Part shown: piece after piece, positions 1 through 7,022 of the stretch | Position numbering within the stretch: the stretch's first letter is position 1 | Layout: the number at the start of each line of letters is the position of its first letter | DNA from: Bacteroidota bacterium | Lineage (GTDB): Bacteria; Bacteroidota; Ignavibacteria; SZUA-365; JAADGX01 | Length of the DNA stretch: 13,673 nucleotides | Assembly: GCA_024276335.1 (NCBI GenBank) | Contig: JAJRXL010000229.1 | Span: 1-13,673, forward strand | Direction: 5' to 3' | Translations under genes and position numbers: made by a program | Notes under the pieces: generated by a model | What the model was told of the DNA's origin: nothing | The model's database searches: none | What the model saw: only the letters and a program-made list of their open reading frames with translations

Positions 1-80
1 ATGTTCGGCCCGCGGAGAACCTCGTGCAGCTTCTCGTGAAAGGTCTTGTAATACGCTTCGTTAAAGATCGAATGTGCCAT
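1..80 (-). CDS. 5' end of an unrecognised gene, cut by the window edge
   Basis: An ATG at 80-78 opens a frame that stays open to the window edge, giving 26 residues that begin MAHSIFNEAYYKTFHEKL. It starts 17 bases after the stop of the aminotransferase fusion, on the same strand, so it is probably the next gene of that transcript. The fragment is rich in charged and aromatic residues and shows no signal peptide. I do not recognise a family from so few residues. The ribosome binding site is weak (a GGGA-like stretch about 10 bases upstream). An overlapping ATG at 90-88 in another frame runs into a stop after nine codons, which favours the start given here. That a gene starts here is fairly likely; its function is unknown. 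Confidence 0.55.
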   Translation of the reverse strand, partial: MAHSIFNEAYYKTFHEKLHEVLRGPN

Positions 81-97
81 CGTGAATCATCCCGGAA

Positions 98-2443
98 TTA
101 ATCTGCTGCCGCCGCCAGCACCGCGGAGGCGATCTCCTCGATAGCGCCGGCGCCGGTGTTGACTACATGCGGACGGGCGGACTGGAACATCCGCCTGAAA
201 AACCTGGCCTGCAGTTCCAGCCTGTCACTTGAACGCACGAGGAGGTGCGGGTTGAAGAACGGCTCGCCGCGGATAGAACCGGGCACGCTGACGGCGCCGG
301 CGCCCGCGTTCTCCAGCATACGAACAGCTTCGTCGGGATATACCTCGACCAACAAAGGGGAAACCGTGTCCCGCTTCAGGATGAACACGTGCTGAATATC
401 CACCCGCTTGACGTGCTTGCGCATGCCCCCGATCCAGTACGGGTCGAGCATGGCGTGGGACTTCTTCGCCGCGATGTAACAGTACGGCGCACCACGGTCG
501 AGCACACAGGAATCCTGCGCCCGGCACTCGTCGTTCCGGCAGTCCTCCTTCCGGGTGACAACGTTCTCGCACTTGCTGCGGTCGAAGAGGACGGTGAAGT
601 CTTCGAACAAGCCCGCCGTATTGGTGGGAATGTACACCTTGCGCTCGGGCAGGTCGGCGGCGGCGTACCCTCCTCCGTATCGCACGATGAGGTAGTCCGG
701 CGCGTGAAACGCCACCTGCTCGTACCGCATCAGGGCAAAATACAGCTCCGTCTTCCGCGTGCCCCTCGGCCCCAGGAGAAGCGTTCCCACCCCGTTCACG
801 TCCAGCGACATGCCGCGGACGCCGTGGGCGTCGAACAACCGCTCGGCGATGTCCGTCACCAGTCCCAGCGCAAGGTTGCGTAGCGAGCCGTAGTGGTCGG
901 CGTTGAACAGGACGCCAGTCTTGGTGTCAGTATTGTAAAAGACGTGCGGCTCCCTTCCCACCACCCCGTCCACGGCGTAGATGATGCCGTGAGGTTCCAG
1001 GTCGGTTTCGAGCTGGGCCGGGTACCAGTTCTCTACCCAGAAGTCGTAGAGGTGCCCGACGTTGGTGCGAAGCTGGATCACTACCCCGTTGATGTTGGCG
1101 TTCCATTCGAAGTAATGGTCGTACTTGAGGTGCGCTTCCGCTTCGGCCACGAGAGCGTCGCGCGATTCCACCGTCACCGCCGATTCTACCGGAACCTGCC
1201 GCTTGACCCTTGTCGTGGCATTGTTGAGTTCGATCTTGACCACCTTGGCGGGCTTTTTCAACTGCTGGAGCGCTTCGGCGATGCGGCTTATGCCTTTCTC
1301 CAGGTTCTCCATGGACGTCGCGTAGGAAATCCGTATGTGATCCGGCGCACCGAAAGCGTCGCCCGGGACGATGGCCACGTTGGCGTGCTTCAGCAGGTAG
1401 TACGCGAGACCGTAGGAGTTGCGGATGGGGGCTCCTTCGAATTCCTTCTCGAAGAACGATGACACGTTGGGGAAGGCGTAGAACGCTCCCTGGGGCATGG
1501 CGCAGGAAACCCCCGGCATGGCCTGCAGCTTGTGTACCACGTAGTTCCGGCGCTTCTCGAACTCCGCCCGCATGCGCCGGATTTCATACTGCGGACCTTC
1601 CAGTGCGGCCAGGGCGGCCATCTGGGAAATCGAGGAGGCGTTGGACGTGCAGTGGCCCTGGACCTTGGACATGGCCTCGATCACGTACCGGGGCGCTGCG
1701 GCGTAACCGATCCGCCAGCCGGTCATGGAGTACGCCTTGGACACGCCGTTGACGAGCACGGTCCTTTCCCGCACGTCGGACCCGAAGGTGGGGATACTTT
1801 TGAAAGGAAACCCGTCGAACACCAGCTTCTCGTAGATCTCGTCCGAGATGATGAACAGCCTTTCCTCCATGCAGATTTCCACGATCCGCTCCAGCTCCTC
1901 CGGGCGATAGCCCGCGCCGGTGGGATTGGACGGGTTGTTGAGAATGATCGCACGCGTGCCCGCGGTGATGGCGTCGCGGAGCTGGTCGGGCGTAAGGCGA
2001 AAACCGTTTTCCTCCAGGGCGCTGACCACGACCGGCACGCCACGCGCCAGCTTGACCATTTCCGGGTACGAGACCCAGTACGGCGTGGGAACGATAACCT
2101 CGTCGCCTTCATTGACCAGGGCCATGATCGCGTTGTAGATCGAGTGCTTGGCGCCGTTGGACACCAGTATCTCATCCGGCTTGTACTCCAGCTTGTGATC
2201 CTCGCGCAACCGCTCGACAATTGCTTGCCGCAGTCGGGGGATGCCCTCGTTGGCGGTGTACCGGGTGAAGTTGTCGTCGATGGCCCGCTTGGCGGCGTCC
2301 TTGATGTTCTGGGGAGTGGGAAAATCCGGCTCGCCCACGCTGAAATCGATGACGTCGATTCCCTGGGCTTTCAGCGCCTTGGCCTTGGCGGTGATCTTCA
2401 GCGTGGGGGAAGCGCCGATGTGGTGTATGCGTTCAGCAATCAC
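98..2443 (-). CDS. Fusion: class I aspartate/prephenate-type aminotransferase + HPr kinase/PEPCK-like P-loop domain
   Basis: The protein has 781 residues, about twice the length of a class I aminotransferase. Residues 1-395 are a complete PLP enzyme of the aspartate/aromatic aminotransferase group: NPSNPTG (170-176), SDEIY (200-204), the PLP lysine K236 in SKAYSMTGWRIGY, and substrate-carboxylate R371 in RISYATS. After a polar linker (about 396-430) comes a second domain of about 350 residues. Its P-loop-like GPRGTRKTE (558-566) resembles the GxSGxGKSE of HPr kinase and the GxSGTGKT of ATP-PEPCK, but the residue before K564 is Arg instead of Gly. Cysteines at 625, 635, 640, 646 and 655 could bind a metal. 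The start is GTG with GAGGA five bases upstream; no Met lies near the domain junction and no stop interrupts it. The gene follows flotillin by 45 bases. The aminotransferase is certain by motif; the second domain is inferred from its P-loop, and its activity is unknown. Confidence 0.85.
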   Translation of the reverse strand: MIAERIHHIGASPTLKITAKAKALKAQGIDVIDFSVGEPDFPTPQNIKDAAKRAIDDNFTRYTANEGIPRLRQAIVERLREDHKLEYKPDEILVSNGAKHSIYNAIMALVNEGDEVIVPTPYWVSYPEMVKLARGVPVVVSALEENGFRLTPDQLRDAITAGTRAIILNNPSNPTGAGYRPEELERIVEICMEERLFIISDEIYEKLVFDGFPFKSIPTFGSDVRERTVLVNGVSKAYSMTGWRIGYAAAPRYVIEAMSKVQGHCTSNASSISQMAALAALEGPQYEIRRMRAEFEKRRNYVVHKLQAMPGVSCAMPQGAFYAFPNVSSFFEKEFEGAPIRNSYGLAYYLLKHANVAIVPGDAFGAPDHIRISYATSMENLEKGISRIAEALQQLKKPAKVVKIELNNATTRVKRQVPVESAVTVESRDALVAEAEAHLKYDHYFEWNANINGVVIQLRTNVGHLYDFWVENWYPAQLETDLEPHGIIYAVDGVVGREPHVFYNTDTKTGVLFNADHYGSLRNLALGLVTDIAERLFDAHGVRGMSLDVNGVGTLLLGPRGTRKTELYFALMRYEQVAFHAPDYLIVRYGGGYAAADLPERKVYIPTNTAGLFEDFTVLFDRSKCENVVTRKEDCRNDECRAQDSCVLDRGAPYCYIAAKKSHAMLDPYWIGGMRKHVKRVDIQHVFILKRDTVSPLLVEVYPDEAVRMLENAGAGAVSVPGSIRGEPFFNPHLLVRSSDRLELQARFFRRMFQSARPHVVNTGAGAIEEIASAVLAAAAD

Positions 2444-2488
2444 GGTAATCCTCGCTGGTTAGGAACGACATGGACGGCAGGCCGGGGG

Positions 2489-3883
2489 TCACTGCTCGCC
2501 GCCGAGCTTGTCCTTGAGGTAGCTCGCAATGTCCACGCCGGTGAGGGACTTGATCACCTCGGGAAGCTGCGCCAGGATTTCGGACACCTGGCCGGTGATT
2601 TTCGATGCTCCCGTAGAACCGTCAGCGCTGCCGACGAGGGTGATTTTCTCGATACGGGAGAGCGGTTCCGCCACGTTCTTGGCCAGGTCGGGAAGAATAT
2701 CGAGCACCATCTTGTACATGGCGGCCTCGTTGAAGTGTTCGAAGGCCTTGGCTTTCTCCAGCAGGGCCTTGGCTTCCGCCTCGCCCAGCTTCATGATGCG
2801 CTCGATCTCGACGTCGTTTTCTTGCCGGCGAGCGATGGCTTTCCCCTCGGACTCCTTGGCCAGGCGATAGCTCTCCGCGTCCGCTTCGGCCAGGACCTGC
2901 GCTTTTCGCGCCTCCGCCGGTTTCAGCACGTTGGCTTCCAGCTCGTTTTGCTTCTTGGCGATGAGCTTTTCCTGGAGACGGGTTTCTTCCTCCGCCTCGA
3001 TGTGTTTCAACTGGTACTCTTCTTTCTTCAATTCCTGGGCGAGCCGCGAGCGCTCCAGCTCGTAGGCCAGGTCCGCCTGTGCTTTCTGCTTGTTCACCGC
3101 GATCTGCGATTTCGCTTTCAGGGTTTCGTTTTCCCACTGGCGGGCCGCCACCTGAGCCTCCGCCTTGAGGCGCGCGATATCGCCTTCTTTCTTCGCTTCG
3201 GACGCCTTGATGATGGCTTCCTTTTCCGCCTCCGCCTCCGCGATAGCCGCCAGCTGCTTGGCCTCGGCGATTTTCGGCTTGCTAAGGGCGTCCAGGTAGC
3301 CTTGCGTATCGCTGATGTCTTTCAGGGAAAAGGAGATCATGGACAGGCCGAGGTTGGCCAGGTCCTTGCTGCTTTCCTCCTGCACCTTGTCGTTGAAAAG
3401 ATGACGATTCTGGTAAATTTCCTCCACCCGCATGGCGCCGATCACTTCCCGTACCTTGCCTTCCAGCACGGTCAGGGCCACTTCGCGGATGCCTTCGTTT
3501 CCCTTGCCCAGGAAGTTCTCGATGCCCAGGTAAGTGTGGTAATCGTCGCTGGTGTCAATCCGGACCTGAGCCGAGCCGTCAGCGAGGATGGGGATGCCAT
3601 CGGCGCTCAGCACCTCCGGGGTCTTGATCCCGATGGTGTTGACCTCAATGGGGAGGGTCTCCGCCCGCTCCACGTAAGGATGGATGTACGTCCCCCCGCC
3701 GAGCTGAAACCGGTAGCCGAGTTCCCGGGTGGAGCCGTCGGGCAGGGTGATGGCGTGTTTTTTCCCGCCGGATATGATGAGGATTTCGTTCGGCCCCGCC
3801 TTGACGTACTTCCGCATGAGAGTGAAGTACAGCACGACGGCGACGATAATTGCGGCAAAGATGATGATTAAAGCGGTGTCCAT
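2489..3883 (-). CDS. floT: Flotillin-like SPFH-domain membrane scaffold protein (FloT/YuaG family)
   Basis: Flotillins gather in bacterial membrane microdomains and scaffold signalling and transport proteins. The 464-residue product has the usual family length and layout. It has an N-terminal hydrophobic segment (about 4-22), an SPFH/band 7 domain (about 28-200), a long Ala/Glu/Lys-rich coiled coil with the typical flotillin EA repeats (about 205-380), and a C-terminal oligomerisation region ending in LGGEQ. The ATG has a strong GGAGG site (3890-3894) six bases upstream, which fixes the start. A candidate sigma70-type promoter lies about 120 bases upstream. The gene is the first of a minus-strand group followed by the aminotransferase fusion. 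No NfeD-like partner, common beside SPFH genes, is visible nearby. Family assignment is secure; whether it is FloT or FloA is judged by length and the EA-rich coiled coil. Confidence 0.93.
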   Translation of the reverse strand: MDTALIIIFAAIIVAVVLYFTLMRKYVKAGPNEILIISGGKKHAITLPDGSTRELGYRFQLGGGTYIHPYVERAETLPIEVNTIGIKTPEVLSADGIPILADGSAQVRIDTSDDYHTYLGIENFLGKGNEGIREVALTVLEGKVREVIGAMRVEEIYQNRHLFNDKVQEESSKDLANLGLSMISFSLKDISDTQGYLDALSKPKIAEAKQLAAIAEAEAEKEAIIKASEAKKEGDIARLKAEAQVAARQWENETLKAKSQIAVNKQKAQADLAYELERSRLAQELKKEEYQLKHIEAEEETRLQEKLIAKKQNELEANVLKPAEARKAQVLAEADAESYRLAKESEGKAIARRQENDVEIERIMKLGEAEAKALLEKAKAFEHFNEAAMYKMVLDILPDLAKNVAEPLSRIEKITLVGSADGSTGASKITGQVSEILAQLPEVIKSLTGVDIASYLKDKLGGEQ

Positions 3884-3889
3884 GGAAAG

Positions 3890-3894
3890 CCTCC
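3890..3894 (-). promoter_or_regulatory. Ribosome binding site of the flotillin gene
   Basis: The minus strand reads GGAGG here, six bases before the flotillin ATG. It is one of the best Shine-Dalgarno matches in the window and supports that start. Confidence 0.8.
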
Positions 3895-4001
3895 AGAGTG
3901 TGGCAAGCGTGAGACGGGTCTGACTACGATTTCGCGAACCATCGCGGTTCCGGAACAGATTCTACACTTGAAACTCCCCCGGTAAAGGAGTTCGAAGTAC
4001 T

Positions 4002-4030
4002 AAAATACTGAGCATATTTGTGATTGACAA
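4002..4030 (-). promoter_or_regulatory. Candidate sigma70-type promoter for flotillin and downstream genes
   Basis: On the minus strand, TTGTCA (4030-4025, five of six consensus bases) is followed after exactly 17 bases by TATTTT (4007-4002, four of six). Transcription would start near 3995 and leave a leader of about 110 bases before the flotillin ATG. The site lies in the AT-richest part of the intergenic region. It is read from consensus only, and the host's sigma-factor preference is unknown. Confidence 0.45.
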
Positions 4031-4095
4031 TTATTCCCCGGAGGACCGGGCGGAATAGCGGTGTTTTTTCAGCCGCGGACATTGAAAAGAAGTTG

Positions 4096-4118
4096 AACGT
4101 TGGAACATTATAACGTTG
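4096..4118. repeat. Pair of AACGTTG direct repeats
   Basis: AACGTTG occurs at 4096-4102 and 4112-4118, each beside a GTTGAA copy (4092-4097 and 4115-4120). The core AACGTT is self-complementary. The pair sits just beside the CTTTGCG-type repeat and may be part of the same element or a binding site. No function can be read from the sequence. Confidence 0.5.
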
Positions 4119-4128
4119 AAGCGTTTTT

Positions 4129-4171
4129 CCTTTGCGATCTCCGCGCCTTCTTTGCGCCCCTTGCGGTGAAA
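4129..4171. repeat. Degenerate CTTTGCG tandem-repeat element
   Basis: Three related units follow each other: CCTTTGCGATCT (4129-4140), TCTTTGCGCCCC (4149-4160) and CTTGCGGTGAAA (4160-4171). A more diverged CCGCGCCT piece lies between the first two. The complementary strand reads as repeated CGCAAAG. The element is intergenic and non-coding. It resembles short CGCAAAG-type intergenic repeats that I recall from unrelated bacteria, but that comparison is from memory. It has no uniform repeat-spacer structure, so it is not a CRISPR array. Confidence 0.5.
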
Positions 4172-4207
4172 CACGTTCTAATGAGACGTTACCAATTCAG
4201 TGTTTCG

Positions 4208-4885
4208 CTAATTACCCATAGGATATAGAACCACCACCCAGATCTTGGGTCCATGCACACCCTCTACAAGGACCTTCTCGATGTCCGCCGTTTTGCTCGG
4301 GCCGGCAATGAAAGTCAGGGCCGACGCCCCACTCCCTTTCAGCGAATCGTCCACCACGCTCGATGCACTGTCCAGGTCAGGATGAATACTGTGCACTTCA
4401 ACAAGACATACATGAACCAGGGGAAGAAGGGAAACCATGCGAGATTCATTCGCGCCTGCAAGGGCGAGAATAGCACCGGAATCAGCAAAGGCGGCACGGG
4501 CGGATGTAATTCCCATCGTTCTGCCCTGGTAGTAATTGCGATCGACCCGAGAAGACAGCTTGGTTTCGCCAGGCCAGCGCTCCTCCGACTGCATTCGAGC
4601 CTGGAACTTTTGGCGGTATCCGGCAAGGTCATCCGCGAATACTACCCGTTCCGAGCCATGTTCACGGCAGACCGTCGCGAGGATTCCGGGAATTTCACCC
4701 TCACCGGCGCAATTGTATACCTTGCCCCCGGCCCCAACGACACGTTCCCTGAAAAGCTGTACCAGGTCCTGTTGCGGAATATCGTTCCCGCCTTTGATAG
4801 CGAGTATACGGCGGACTTCTTCGACCGGCGGAACCTCCCATTTGTCCGCGCCAAGGTTGCTGAAAAACCTTTCCCGAGCGCTCAT
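4208..4885 (-). CDS. lutC: LutC, LUD-domain subunit of the lactate oxidation complex
   Basis: The 225-residue protein belongs to the LutC/YkgG (LUD domain) family. LutC acts with LutA and LutB in oxidising L-lactate to pyruvate in the cytoplasm. The family core is the stretch ITSARAAFADSGAILALAG followed by ESRMVSLLPLVHVCLVE in the C-terminal half, with a Gly-rich end. The ATG at 4885 overlaps the LutB stop as ATGA and has AAGGAGG seven bases upstream, so the start is firm. The same frame stays open for about 470 more bases inside lutB, but that extension is out of frame with lutB and has no family similarity. LutC is the last gene of the operon. Unlike LutB it has no cluster-binding cysteine motif, as expected. 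Confidence 0.92.
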   Translation of the reverse strand: MSARERFFSNLGADKWEVPPVEEVRRILAIKGGNDIPQQDLVQLFRERVVGAGGKVYNCAGEGEIPGILATVCREHGSERVVFADDLAGYRQKFQARMQSEERWPGETKLSSRVDRNYYQGRTMGITSARAAFADSGAILALAGANESRMVSLLPLVHVCLVEVHSIHPDLDSASSVVDDSLKGSGASALTFIAGPSKTADIEKVLVEGVHGPKIWVVVLYPMGN

Positions 4886-6294
4886 GTCTGCCCCTCCTTT
4901 CCGCGCCAAAGGTCTTTGAATGTCTTTCGCGGCGGCGATGGAAATGCCCTTTGGACAGACCACCGCGGGACAACCAGGTTCCCTCCCTTGTCTGAAGCCA
5001 GCGGCGCCAAGAATCGCATGATTCTTCCCGCCAGTTGATAAAGAGCGGGTGACTGCATAATCAGGCGCCAGCCCCGGACCAGGAACCGTTCCAGGCTTGG
5101 AGTCCTTTTTTCTCGGACGGCGTTTCCGCGTTGTCGGAGCAAAAGATGGTGCAGATCGATCTTGACCGGGCAGATATCCGTGCATGCTCCGCAGAGCGAA
5201 GAGACAAAAGGATGATACGGCGCTTCCGCCCATCCTTCCAGCGCAGGCGTTATTACCGCCCCGATGGGACCGGAATATACAGAGCCATAGCCGTGTCCGC
5301 CGATGAGCTGGTACACGGGGCAGGTATTCAGACAGGCGCCGCACCGGACGCAATACAATACCTCGCGCAATTCAGGATGCTTCAACATGCGAGCACGACC
5401 GTTGTCGAGGATCACGATGTAGAGCTTCTCCGGACCGTCCTGTTCTCCATTCCGCCTCGGTCCGCGAATAAGCGAGGTATAACTCGTCATCCTCTGTCCG
5501 GTGGCGCTGCGGGCGAGCATCTTCAAAAACAGGCTCAGGCTTGCGGTATCCGGCAGAAGTTTCTCCATCCCCATGACGGCGATGTGCACTCTTGGCAGCG
5601 ATATACTCAAGCGCGCGTTGCCTTCGTTTTCCACGATGCATATCGCGCCCGTATCGGCCACAGCAAAGTTCACGCCCGAGATACCGACGTCCGCCCGGAG
5701 GAATTTCTCGCGCAAGACGCGCCGTGCAATGGCGGTGAGTTGCTCGGGGTCCTCGGTGTATTCCACTCCGAGGCGCTGTTGAAAAAGACGCCCGATATCC
5801 TGCCGCGACTTGTGCAAGGCCGGCGCCGTGATGTGTGATGGAATTTCCCCGGCCAGTTGAACGATGTACTCCCCGAGATCGGTTTCCAGCGTCTCGATGC
5901 CTGCGGCCGTAAGCTTGGGTGCGAGATGAATCTCCTCGGTGACCATCGACTTGGACTTGACAACGAGATGCGCCTCGTGCGACCTGCAAATATCGACGAC
6001 GATCCTTCTCGCCTCCACGGCATCATCGGCATAGAGTACTTCGGCGCCGGCGTCGCGCGCCCGTGATTCGAACTCACGAAGGTACGCAGGAAGATGATCC
6101 ATGACGAGTTTCTTGATCCGATGCGCGGCTTCGCGCATGTTTTCCCAGTCGCGATAGTCCGTCACCACGCGGGCGCGCTTGGCCAAGGAGAGCTCCGTGG
6201 CGCGCAGAACGTTCGTCCTGTACGCCTGGTCGGCGAGTCGCTCGCGAACAAGCGAAGGAAGATTTTGAGGTTCAACAGGCACGTGGAATGACAT
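4882..6294 (-). CDS. lutB: LutB, 4Fe-4S subunit of the lactate oxidation complex
   Basis: The 470-residue iron-sulfur protein is the central subunit of LutABC (LldF in other nomenclature). Residues about 60-300 are a LUD domain, including ADTGAICIVENEGNARL. Two cluster motifs follow: CVRCGACLNTCP (C315, C318, C321, C325) and CGACTDICP (C368, C371, C375). The C-terminal tail, about 385-470, matches the LutB C-terminal region in length and position. The length is normal for the family. The ATG follows the LutA stop by three bases, with GGAGGG seven bases upstream inside lutA, and the stop overlaps the lutC start by four bases. This tight coupling fits stoichiometric synthesis of the three subunits. 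The assignment is secure at family level; lactate as substrate rests on the gene trio. Confidence 0.95.
   Translation of the reverse strand: MSFHVPVEPQNLPSLVRERLADQAYRTNVLRATELSLAKRARVVTDYRDWENMREAAHRIKKLVMDHLPAYLREFESRARDAGAEVLYADDAVEARRIVVDICRSHEAHLVVKSKSMVTEEIHLAPKLTAAGIETLETDLGEYIVQLAGEIPSHITAPALHKSRQDIGRLFQQRLGVEYTEDPEQLTAIARRVLREKFLRADVGISGVNFAVADTGAICIVENEGNARLSISLPRVHIAVMGMEKLLPDTASLSLFLKMLARSATGQRMTSYTSLIRGPRRNGEQDGPEKLYIVILDNGRARMLKHPELREVLYCVRCGACLNTCPVYQLIGGHGYGSVYSGPIGAVITPALEGWAEAPYHPFVSSLCGACTDICPVKIDLHHLLLRQRGNAVREKRTPSLERFLVRGWRLIMQSPALYQLAGRIMRFLAPLASDKGGNLVVPRWSVQRAFPSPPRKTFKDLWRGKEGQT
4893..4899 (-). promoter_or_regulatory. Ribosome binding site that fixes the lutC start
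   Basis: The minus strand reads AAGGAGG seven bases before the ATG at 4885, inside the end of lutB. This near-perfect site decides between the 225-residue LutC and a spurious longer version starting inside lutB. Confidence 0.85.
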
Positions 6295-6297
6295 CGT

Positions 6298-7020
6298 TCA
6301 GCCCTCCGCCGCAAGTATGTCGGCAATATGACGAGCGCGGACACGCGATCCCCGCTTTTTCAACACTCCTTCCATCTGCATCAGGCATGAAGAATCGATG
6401 GCAGTGACCACGTCGGCGCCGGATGATTCGATGGCCAGGGCTTTCCGCTCGGCCATTGCTGATGACAATTCTGGAAATTTAACCGCGAAGGTGCCCCCGA
6501 ACCCACAACACGTGTCGCTCAGTTCCAGGTCAACCAGCGTGAGGCCGCGCACCTTTTCAAGGAGAAGCCTGGGTTGGTTCTGAATGCCGAGTTCGCGCAA
6601 GCCATGGCAGGAATGGTGCAACGCCACCTTTCCCCGGAAAGCAGCGCCAACGTCGGCGACACCGACGACGTCGACCAGGAAGGAGGTAAACTCGTGCACC
6701 CGCTCCGCCAGCAACGTGGCGCGTTCCCGGTACCCGTCGTCTTGGGCGAACAGGCGGGGATAAAACACCTTAACCATGGTGACGCAGGAACCGGACGGCG
6801 CGACCACGTATTCCACGTCGGAAAACAGGTCGATGAAACGTTTGGCCAAATGCCGCGCATCTTCGCGGTAGCCTGCATTGAAGGCAGGCTGGCCGCAGCA
6901 CGTCTGCGCGGGGTTGTATCGAATAGAAATTCCGAGGCGTTCCAGGACGCGGACCATGTTCATTCCACTGCGCGGAAACAGTTGATCCGTAAGACAGGGA
7001 ATGAACAGGTCAACGATCAT
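6298..7020 (-). CDS. lutA: LutA, CCG-domain subunit of the lactate oxidation complex
   Basis: The 240-residue protein has the two cysteine-rich CCG domains of the LutA/LldE and GlcF/HdrB group. The first has C9, TCCGQPAFNAG with C41-C42, and C79. The second has HHSCH with C138, DTCCGFGGTFAVK with C171-C172, and C212. Such domains bind a 4Fe-4S or noncubane cluster and pass electrons from the oxidised hydroxyacid. The length is typical. The ATG lies only two bases after the trxB stop and its ribosome binding site is poor, so it probably depends on translation of trxB. Followed directly by lutB and lutC, this is a complete lut set. No lactate permease gene is visible in the window. Confidence 0.95.
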   Translation of the reverse strand: MIVDLFIPCLTDQLFPRSGMNMVRVLERLGISIRYNPAQTCCGQPAFNAGYREDARHLAKRFIDLFSDVEYVVAPSGSCVTMVKVFYPRLFAQDDGYRERATLLAERVHEFTSFLVDVVGVADVGAAFRGKVALHHSCHGLRELGIQNQPRLLLEKVRGLTLVDLELSDTCCGFGGTFAVKFPELSSAMAERKALAIESSGADVVTAIDSSCLMQMEGVLKKRGSRVRARHIADILAAEG

Positions 7021-7022
7021 TG

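Larger units (their letters stand above)
3884..4207. other. Intergenic region between the lut operon and the flotillin gene
   Basis: This is the longest gene-free stretch (324 bases) and it is visibly less GC-rich than its surroundings. Reading from the flotillin side it holds the flotillin ribosome binding site, the perfect 10-base palindrome GTTCCGGAAC (3947-3956), a candidate flotillin promoter (4002-4030), a small CCCGG-AGGA-CCGGG hairpin (4037-4050), two AACGTTG copies (4096-4102, 4112-4118), and a degenerate run of CTTTGCG-type repeats (4129-4171). No strong terminator for the lut transcript is visible: the 4037-4050 hairpin has no U-run in the minus-strand direction. No coding frame is convincing. 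Confidence 0.7.

Noticed and set aside
1235..1260. Domain junction of the fusion considered as an assembly artefact joining two genes
   Set aside because: The frame is continuous, the linker has no stop remnant, and no ATG with a ribosome binding site precedes the second domain; only a GTG at 1243-1241 could start it. Read-level proof is still lacking.
245..1462. Plus-strand frames antisense to the kinase-like half of the fusion
   Set aside because: Shadows of the minus-strand gene; no start signals and no family motifs.
1532..3871. A 779-codon open frame on the plus strand, antisense to flotillin and the aminotransferase
   Set aside because: It mirrors two well-supported genes, crosses their intergenic gap, has no ribosome binding site and gives a low-complexity product with no recognisable domain. 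GC-rich codon use on the other strand explains the lack of stops.
4129..4171. Short repeats considered as a CRISPR array
   Set aside because: Units are about 12 bases, degenerate and without regular spacers, and no cas gene is present.
4886..5353. Upstream extension of lutC inside lutB
   Set aside because: Out of frame with a secure lutB, no LUD-family similarity, and a near-perfect ribosome binding site lies before the ATG at 4885.
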